Source of the DNA: Spirochaetia bacterium
GTDB lineage: Bacteria; Spirochaetota; Spirochaetia; DTKZ01
Length of the DNA stretch: 10,604 nucleotides
Direction: 5' to 3'
Assembly: GCA_031270615.1 (NCBI GenBank)
Contig: JAISXE010000148.1
Span: 1 to 10,604, forward strand
Positions within the stretch are counted from its first letter, which is position 1; every line of letters starts with the position of its first letter. The notes beneath the pieces are model-generated. The model was not told the origin of the DNA and ran no database searches. It saw only the letters and a list, made by a program, of their open reading frames with translations. Of this stretch, positions 6,002-10,604 are shown piece after piece. The translations under genes were made by a program, and so were the position numbers.

Positions 6002-7326
6002 AGGCCTGCCCCGCCGCGCAGGACCATTTTGCCTGCCCGGATTCCCCTGGTAAGGGGCAGCCGCGCGGGGCAGGCATAGGCGCAGCAGCCGCATTCGGAG
6101 CAGTCCAGAAGCCCTTCCTCACGGGCCTCCTCATACGCGGAATGCTCCACCCATTTGTACAGGGCCGAAGGCTGCAGGCCCATGGGGCAGCTTCGCAGGC
6201 AGCGGCCGCAGTTCAGGCAGTTTGTTTTGCGGGAATCCCTGATTTCCTTCGGGCTGAGGAACAGCACGCCGGAGGTGGTTTTGGTAATCGGGGCGGACAG
6301 GTCGCAGACCCCCCAGCCCATCATGGGCCCGCCGACGACGATTTTTGCCGGCATGCGGACGAAGCCGCCGCACTCTTCCACGAGGTCGGCCAGGGGCGTT
6401 CCTATGCGCACTTTCAGGTTCGCCTGTTCCCGCAAGGCACGCCCGGCGACGGTTATCGTTTTTTCAACAAGCGGCTTCTGCAAAACAACGGCCTCATACA
6501 CGGCAAGGGCCGTTCCCACGTTCAAGACAACGGCGCCCGCGTCCAGCGCGGTCCCGCCAAGGGAAAACTCCTCGCCGGCAAGCGCCTTGATAAGCTGCCT
6601 CTCGTCCCCCAGGGGGTATTTGGGCCGCAGGGCCCTGATTTCGATATCGGCTTTCAATTCCTTTATTTTTTTTCTGAGGGCGTCGCGGGCTTCCGTTTTG
6701 TCGCCGGCAAGCGCGATGACGCTCCGGCCTGGCCGCGTGATTGCCGCCGCTATGCGCGCGCCCTCGATAAGCTCTTCGGCCTTTTCCACCATGATGCGGT
6801 AATCCGCGCAGAGGTAGGGTTCGCATTCGACGCCGTTGATGATGAGGGTCCTCACCGTCCTGCCTTCGGGGATTTCCAGTTTCCGGTGGGCGGGGATCCC
6901 GCTTCCCATGCCGACGACCCCCCGGTCGGCAAGCATGGACAAAAGCCTGTCCGCCCGGATGCCTTCCCAGGGGTGCGTATAGACGGCCTTGCCCAGGCGG
7001 TTGAACTCCCCGCCCAGTTCGATGAAAACGGCGGGGGTTTTGTCGCCCCAGGGGAGGGTAATCTCCTCGACATATTTCACCGTACCTGGGACGGGGGAAT
7101 GGACGTGGCAACTGTCCGGGGAATCGGCGCGGCCGATCAGCATTCCCTCCCTGACGGTTTCCCTGGGGCGGACAAGGCAGGTGGCGGGTTCCCCCCTGTG
7201 CTGGAGGAGCGGCACAATGCAGAGGGCCGGAATGGAAGCGTTCCACACGGCCCTGTCTTTGATGCGGCTTTTCATCTGCCGGGGCTCCAGGCCCCCTTTG
7301 GGAAAGGTTTTCCACATAACGTTCAT
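5998..7326 (-). CDS. rnfC: Electron transport complex protein RnfC
   Basis: Peripheral cytoplasmic subunit that exchanges electrons with NADH in known Rnf complexes; 442 residues. The N-terminal barrel-sandwich region has PLLQHRGEPA (39-48). The flavin/NADH region has INGVECEPYLCADYRIM (163-179), YPLGDERQLI (237-246) and VGGPMMG (331-337). Two four-cysteine ferredoxin motifs are intact: Cys370/373/376/380 and Cys409/412/415/419. The glycine-rich loop, usually GMGGAGFPTHVKL-like, reads GMGSGIPAHRKL (139-150), one residue shorter and with Phe replaced by Ile. The early GGxHPP motif is GGLEPR. Start at 7326: ATGA overlap with the upstream gene and AGGA just before. Met4 is a possible alternative. 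The iron-sulfur motifs separate it from NqrA. Confidence 0.95.
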   Translation of the reverse strand: MNVMWKTFPKGGLEPRQMKSRIKDRAVWNASIPALCIVPLLQHRGEPATCLVRPRETVREGMLIGRADSPDSCHVHSPVPGTVKYVEEITLPWGDKTPAVFIELGGEFNRLGKAVYTHPWEGIRADRLLSMLADRGVVGMGSGIPAHRKLEIPEGRTVRTLIINGVECEPYLCADYRIMVEKAEELIEGARIAAAITRPGRSVIALAGDKTEARDALRKKIKELKADIEIRALRPKYPLGDERQLIKALAGEEFSLGGTALDAGAVVLNVGTALAVYEAVVLQKPLVEKTITVAGRALREQANLKVRIGTPLADLVEECGGFVRMPAKIVVGGPMMGWGVCDLSAPITKTTSGVLFLSPKEIRDSRKTNCLNCGRCLRSCPMGLQPSALYKWVEHSAYEEAREEGLLDCSECGCCAYACPARLPLTRGIRAGKMVLRGGAGL

Positions 7327-8936
7327 GCTTCCTGCCGTTTTCTCCTGATCTTAAAATTCTTCATGCAAAGCGCGGAATCCAGGGAAAGTCCCGCCCGCAG
7401 CAGCACAAAGACTAAAAGCCCCAGCGCGACGATAAGCGTGTAGCGCAGGACCCAGGCGGAGTCCATCCTGACGCGCCAGGCCGTTTCGAGCGATATTTTC
7501 GCGGCGCCCTGCCGCAACAGCAGGTTCGCCAGCCCGGGGCTTTCCGCTCTTTCCAGTTCCTGGTTATACCATATTTCGTCAAACGTGAGGAGGGTGTCTT
7601 CCGTCCTTTTTATGGTTTCGCCTTCCTCCCGGTAGCGCGGCAGCGTGATTCTCGTGTCGGGCAGGGGCAGCTCCTCCGGGTACCCGTAGAAAAAACCCTG
7701 CTGGAAGGCCCGGTGGCACAGGTAGTCGGAAAAATCCGGTATGCCCGTGTCCGGGCCGGAGGCCCAGAGGCGGCGCAGGTTTTCCCGGGAAAAGCCGCTT
7801 ATCCCCGGGACCTCCTGCGGCCTGGGAATCAGCCACGCGCCCGCGCCCGAGGCCCGGAAGACAGGGGGAACGGCCATCAGGCACAGGGCCAGCACAAGGG
7901 GGGCCATATCCGCCCTGGCCCGGTTTTTCCCCTTCCACTTTCGGGGCAGTATCGGCAGGGGCATGAACAGCCGGTGTTCCCGGCGCGCGCACGCGTAACG
8001 CCTGTGCAGCGCCAAAAGAAACGCCAGGGCAAGGCTTCCCGCCAAGCCGCAGGCCAGGGGGACAAGCGGCAGCATCCCCCCGCCGGAAAGGCCGGCAAGG
8101 CAGGCGGCGGCGGCCAGGGGAACGGCCCCGTCCGCCGAGCGCGGGAGAAAATCCTTCAGCGGGGATTTCGGCCTGCCTTCCCCACAGGGGGGCAGACGGC
8201 CGTCAAAACAGGCGACGGCTTTTTCCGTCAGATGCACAAGGGCAAAATACGCGAAGACCCCCGCGGCAAAGACGGCGGGGTCCCCGTGGACAAGGAAACT
8301 CAGCCAGGGCAGGGCCAGCACGAGGGCTGCGGGCCGCAGACCGGGGTGGAAAAACACGCAGGCCGCGACAATGGCGCAGAAAAGAAAAAGCAGGACGAGC
8401 CTCCTTCCCGTATGCCATTCCACAATGCTCCAGGAATAGCCATCCAGCGCCGGGGCGAGCCTCCAGGCCAGGGCGAAAGGGCTGGCCGCCGAGGGGAAGT
8501 ACAGGATGTGGCGGCTTTCCCCGGCGTTTTCCGAGGCGTTCTGGCCGACGCCCCGGAAAATTTCCGGGGCGCCTTTCAAAAAAGCGTCCAGGCGGGGGTC
8601 CCCCGGGGGGAGCCGCTTCTGAATATCGGGCAGGGGCAGCTCCTCCATCCTGCCGTAATCGGAAATTTCCACGGTGGCCGTGGCCGCCGATATGAAATCC
8701 CCGAAACCGCGCCCCGCGAGCGTTTTCGATATTTCGCCGATATCGGCCTTCGCGTCAAGCAGAACCGTATAATACCCGCGCCAGGGCTGGCCCCAAAAAA
8801 CGGGGAGAAAAAACGAGGCCCCCATCCCGATCAGGAAAACCAGGATGCAGGCCGCTGCCGCCACGGCGGGAAAGGGCCGCCCCCCGAGGGGAAAAGCGCG
8901 GCCGGTGGCCGCGGCGGGGAAAACAGGTATCCGCAT
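7323..8936 (-). CDS. Unrecognised multi-pass membrane protein, coupled to rnfC
   Basis: I do not recognise this 537-residue protein. One membrane segment lies at about 24-49, then a soluble part (about 51-178), a bundle of about six segments (179-360), a second soluble part (about 361-493), a last segment (496-517) and a basic tail (KIRRKRQEA). The two soluble parts share the pattern G-x-x-D-F, then 16-18 residues, then EELPLPD (98-104 and 421-427). This suggests a duplicated extracytoplasmic domain with the membrane bundle between. The frame opens at 9017, but Met at 8936 is chosen. It begins 7 bases after the preceding stop with AGGTG (8945-8941) in front, and the longer form would overlap the previous gene by 74 bases. 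The stop forms ATGA with rnfC, so the two are translationally coupled. A role as an accessory or assembly partner of the Rnf complex is inference from position only. Confidence 0.85.
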   Translation of the reverse strand: MRIPVFPAAATGRAFPLGGRPFPAVAAAACILVFLIGMGASFFLPVFWGQPWRGYYTVLLDAKADIGEISKTLAGRGFGDFISAATATVEISDYGRMEELPLPDIQKRLPPGDPRLDAFLKGAPEIFRGVGQNASENAGESRHILYFPSAASPFALAWRLAPALDGYSWSIVEWHTGRRLVLLFLFCAIVAACVFFHPGLRPAALVLALPWLSFLVHGDPAVFAAGVFAYFALVHLTEKAVACFDGRLPPCGEGRPKSPLKDFLPRSADGAVPLAAAACLAGLSGGGMLPLVPLACGLAGSLALAFLLALHRRYACARREHRLFMPLPILPRKWKGKNRARADMAPLVLALCLMAVPPVFRASGAGAWLIPRPQEVPGISGFSRENLRRLWASGPDTGIPDFSDYLCHRAFQQGFFYGYPEELPLPDTRITLPRYREEGETIKRTEDTLLTFDEIWYNQELERAESPGLANLLLRQGAAKISLETAWRVRMDSAWVLRYTLIVALGLLVFVLLRAGLSLDSALCMKNFKIRRKRQEA

Positions 8937-8943
8937 CGCGCAC

Positions 8944-9420
8944 CTAAATGCAGAAGGCCATGGCAATGAAGAAACCCAGGAGGCACCCGATGAAAACCTC
9001 CGCCGGGGTGTGGCCATGCACTTCCTTGACAGCTTTGGATTTTGTGTCCAGTTTTTGGTGGAGTTCCTCGATCAACTGGTTCAGCGCCTGGGCCTGGTTG
9101 CCCGCAGCCCTGCGCACGCCCATCGCGTCTCGGATTGTCAGTATCCCGAAAAACAGGGAGACGACAAAAACCGGCGAGTCAAGCCCTTCGGTGAATCCGA
9201 GGGAGGTAGCCAGCGACGCGGCCAGGGCGGAGTGGCTGGAGGGCATTCCGCCGGTTTTCCACACAAGGGATTCAAGAATGTCGCGGGAGCTTGGGTTCCT
9301 GCCCCGGCTGACTTCCACAATGGTTTTGATAAGCTGGGCGAGAAACCACGAGAAGAAACCGCTCAGGAAAACCGAGCTGTTCAGGAGAGTATACAGATTG
9401 TCCATCAATATCCGGTACAT
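8944..9420 (-). CDS. DUF212/YuiD family membrane protein (divergent PAP2 type)
   Basis: Small integral membrane protein of 158 residues with about three or four hydrophobic segments, the usual size for this family. The signatures are the N-terminal FLAQLIKTIVE (27-37), KTGGMPSSHSALAASLATSLG (55-75) and the C-terminal GHTPAEVFIGCLLG (136-149). The family is described as related to acid phosphatase/vanadium haloperoxidase (PAP2) proteins: SSHS and GH correspond to phosphatase motifs, but the function is not established. The region between (about 108-130, AQALNQLIEELHQKLD) looks like a short coiled coil. The start at 9420 has no clear ribosome site, and Met6 (9405, with GGAT before it) is an equally good choice. 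It is the first gene of the seven-gene operon and is divergent from the pseudouridine synthase, with only 28 bases between the two starts. Confidence 0.9.
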   Translation of the reverse strand: MYRILMDNLYTLLNSSVFLSGFFSWFLAQLIKTIVEVSRGRNPSSRDILESLVWKTGGMPSSHSALAASLATSLGFTEGLDSPVFVVSLFFGILTIRDAMGVRRAAGNQAQALNQLIEELHQKLDTKSKAVKEVHGHTPAEVFIGCLLGFFIAMAFCI

Positions 9421-9448
9421 AACAGGCTTTTATGATACACTATTTTTC
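9421..9448. promoter_or_regulatory. Divergent promoter region between the rnf operon and rluA-family gene
   Basis: Only 28 AT-rich bases separate the two divergent starts. TATGAT at 9431-9436 fits a plus-strand -10 box and would place transcription start near 9443, about six bases before the ATG at 9449. The plus-strand gene has no Shine-Dalgarno sequence, so it may be read from a near-leaderless message. On the minus strand the same bases read ATCATA with TATCAT one base offset, a possible -10 for the operon. No convincing -35 is visible on either strand, and promoter elements must extend into the coding sequences. Confidence 0.35.
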
Positions 9449-10399
9449 ATGGAAAGTCATATACTCCGGCCCGGTTCCAACGACGCGGGCAAAAGAATCG
9501 ACCGCATCCTGCGTTCCTGCTTTCCCGGCGTGCCGCTGGCCGCCCTGTTCGCGGCCCTGCGCAGGGGCGACATCCGCGTGGGCGGCAGGAAGGTGCGCCA
9601 GGACTACCGCGTGGCCGAAGGCGATGCCATAAGCGTGAAAATGCTTCCCGGTTTTTCCCCGCGGCTGGAAGCGGGGCGGGCCGCCGCGCCGGGGCCAGGT
9701 GCCCGCGAGGCGGCGGGTTTCCGTTTCCAGGTTGTTTTTGAGGACACGAATTTTTTTGCGGTGAACAAACCCTGGGGCATTCTGAGCCAGGGCGCGGCCT
9801 CCCTGGACGGGCATGTCAAAGCCTGGCTCGCGCCCCGCCTGCCGCGGTCCCTGGCGTTTTCCCCCGCCCCCCTCCACCGCCTGGACAGGAACACAAGCGG
9901 CCTTGTGTTTTTTTCAAAATCCATCGAGGGCGCGCGGGCCTTCACCTGGGCACTGCGCGGGGGAAAAATCACAAAGACCTACTACGCCCTTCTGGAAGGA
10001 CGCCTGGCGGCGGCGCAAACCTGGGAGGACAGCCTCGTGCGCGATACGAAAAACCGCGTCACAAAAGGCGCCGCCCCGGGCGCGAAAGCCGGGAAAACGG
10101 CCCTGACGGAGGTCCGCCCGCTTGCCGTTTCCGCTTCCGCTTCCTGTACCCTCTGCGAGATCCGCATCCGCAGCGGGAGGACCCACCAGATCCGCAGCCA
10201 GGCGGCCCTGCACGGGCACCCCCTCGCCGGGGACCGCAAATACGGCGGCCGCCCCCTCGCGGGGGCGCCCCACGGGGGGGCGTACATCCTCCACGCGGCC
10301 AGGCTTTCCTTCCCCCCGCTTGAGGCCGAGGCACCGCTGCCGCAGGACGCGGCGGCTTTTTTGAAAAAACTTTTCCCCGCCGTGGAGTACCGCCGCTGA
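9449..10399 (+). CDS. RluA-family pseudouridine synthase (RluC/RluD-like)
   Basis: Converts specific uridines of RNA, most likely 23S rRNA, to pseudouridine. The 316-residue protein has an N-terminal S4 RNA-binding domain (about 15-64, KRIDRILRSCF to GDAISV) and the catalytic domain from about 93. The active-site motif HRLDRNTSG has Asp146 as nucleophile. Later motifs are KTYYALLEG, GRTHQIRSQAALHGHPLAGDRKYG and the C-terminal ILHAARLSFPPLE. These are the standard RluA-family elements in order. The linker 72-92 is Ala/Gly/Pro-rich. The frame continues upstream to 8948 on the antisense of the neighbouring gene, but the family's N-terminus fits the ATG at 9449. No Shine-Dalgarno sequence precedes it. 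The S4 domain fits RluC/RluD types rather than RluA itself, but I cannot tell which rRNA sites it modifies. Confidence 0.94.
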   Translation: MESHILRPGSNDAGKRIDRILRSCFPGVPLAALFAALRRGDIRVGGRKVRQDYRVAEGDAISVKMLPGFSPRLEAGRAAAPGPGAREAAGFRFQVVFEDTNFFAVNKPWGILSQGAASLDGHVKAWLAPRLPRSLAFSPAPLHRLDRNTSGLVFFSKSIEGARAFTWALRGGKITKTYYALLEGRLAAAQTWEDSLVRDTKNRVTKGAAPGAKAGKTALTEVRPLAVSASASCTLCEIRIRSGRTHQIRSQAALHGHPLAGDRKYGGRPLAGAPHGGAYILHAARLSFPPLEAEAPLPQDAAAFLKKLFPAVEYRR

Positions 10400-10420
10400 A
10401 AGCACGGGAAGGAAGACAAC

Positions 10421-10464
10421 CACGGACCTCACAGACCGCTGAAAGACACGGACATCACGGACAG
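10421..10464. repeat. 9-mer tandem repeat (CACGGACNT type)
   Basis: Two 16-base units, CACGGACCTCACAGAC (10421-10436) and CACGGACATCACGGAC (10447-10462), differ at two positions and are each made of two 9-base-spaced CAC[GA]GAC words. They start just after the pseudouridine synthase stop and are followed by a run of nine T (10474-10482). No stem precedes the T-run. Confidence 0.65.
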
Positions 10465-10510
10465 GGAGACAAATTTTTTTTTATTTCGAGGTTGTTCCAA
10501 AACCCGATAA

Positions 10511-10604
10511 GCCCGTGGGGCGCAAGGGATTGCAGCGGAAATCCTTTTGGCTTTAGCCAAAAGATTGGAGCGAAAAGCCCGGTTTGCGGCGTTTTACGCC
10601 GCAA
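10511..10604. repeat. Modular hairpin repeat, copy 2 (reaches the window end)
   Basis: It has the same order as copy 1: hairpin A (GCCC 10511-10514, loop GTG, GGGC 10518-10521); core GATTGCAGCGGAAATCC (10528-10544); hairpin B (CTTTTGGC 10544-10551, loop TTTA, GCCAAAAG 10556-10563); core GATTGGAGCGAAAAGCC (10563-10579); hairpin C (TTGCGGCGT 10584-10592, loop TTT, ACGCCGCAA 10596-10604). The shared block 10522-10544 differs from copy 1 at 2 of 23 bases, and 10564-10585 at 1 of 22. The hairpin arms differ completely yet remain perfectly paired. The element may continue past the window. Confidence 0.8.

Noticed and set aside
3123..7326. Na+-translocating NADH:quinone reductase (nqr) instead of rnf
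   Set aside because: The first subunit has two ferredoxin-type four-cysteine motifs, as RnfC has and NqrA lacks, and no NqrF follows.
6142..7443. Plus-strand open frame of 433 codons opposite rnfC
   Set aside because: rnfC is beyond doubt on the other strand, and the antisense product has no family features.
7713..8969. Plus-strand open frame of 418 codons
   Set aside because: Antisense to the multi-pass membrane protein. It is rich in Gly, Gln, Arg and Lys, which is what complements of Ala/Leu/Pro codons give, and it has no domain signature.
10474..10482. T9 run as an intrinsic terminator for the pseudouridine synthase
   Set aside because: No stable stem lies directly before it, so only the T-run supports the call.
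10522..10604. Possible CRISPR-like array, because short conserved cores alternate with variable segments
   Set aside because: The variable segments are palindromic hairpins of unequal length, each element has only two cores, and no cas genes are present.

Overview
The window is GC-rich (roughly 60 percent by eye) bacterial DNA. It looks like a spirochaete of the Treponema kind. The evidence is the FtsK motor sequence, an Rnf operon in the order C-D-G-E-A, and a pseudouridine synthase and a large unknown membrane protein beside it. The lineage call is inference from protein character, made without a database search. No insertion sequence, tRNA, rRNA or CRISPR array was found.

Layout. Positions 1-297 hold no gene but carry a compact element with two mutually exclusive pairings. 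ftsK (298-2718, minus) encodes a complete membrane-anchored DNA translocase. A gene-free stretch (2719-3122) contains a perfect 12-bp hairpin and a modular repeat made of short conserved cores separated by hairpins. Next is a tightly packed minus-strand operon from 9420 down to 3123: a DUF212/YuiD-type membrane protein, an unrecognised 537-residue membrane protein, then rnfC, rnfD, rnfG, rnfE and rnfA. Five of the six junctions overlap by 4 or 8 bases and the other has a 7-base gap. A plus-strand RluA-family pseudouridine synthase (9449-10399) is divergent from the operon. The tail (10400-10604) carries a 9-mer tandem repeat and a second copy of the modular hairpin repeat.

How the genes work together. 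RnfCDGEA would form a membrane redox complex coupling electron transfer to ion transport. RnfC keeps both ferredoxin-type four-cysteine motifs and RnfD keeps a perfect flavin-attachment motif. Several normally conserved features are altered. There is no rnfB in the operon. The first cysteine of RnfA is Gln25 and the second cysteine of RnfE is Ser106, so two of the four ligands of the intramembrane iron-sulfur cluster are missing. The RnfG flavinylation motif is degenerate, and the glycine-rich loop of RnfC is one residue short. The 537-residue protein, translationally coupled to rnfC, has a duplicated extracytoplasmic segment and is a candidate extra partner of the complex. This divergent Rnf operon and the modular hairpin repeat are the two most interesting parts of the window.
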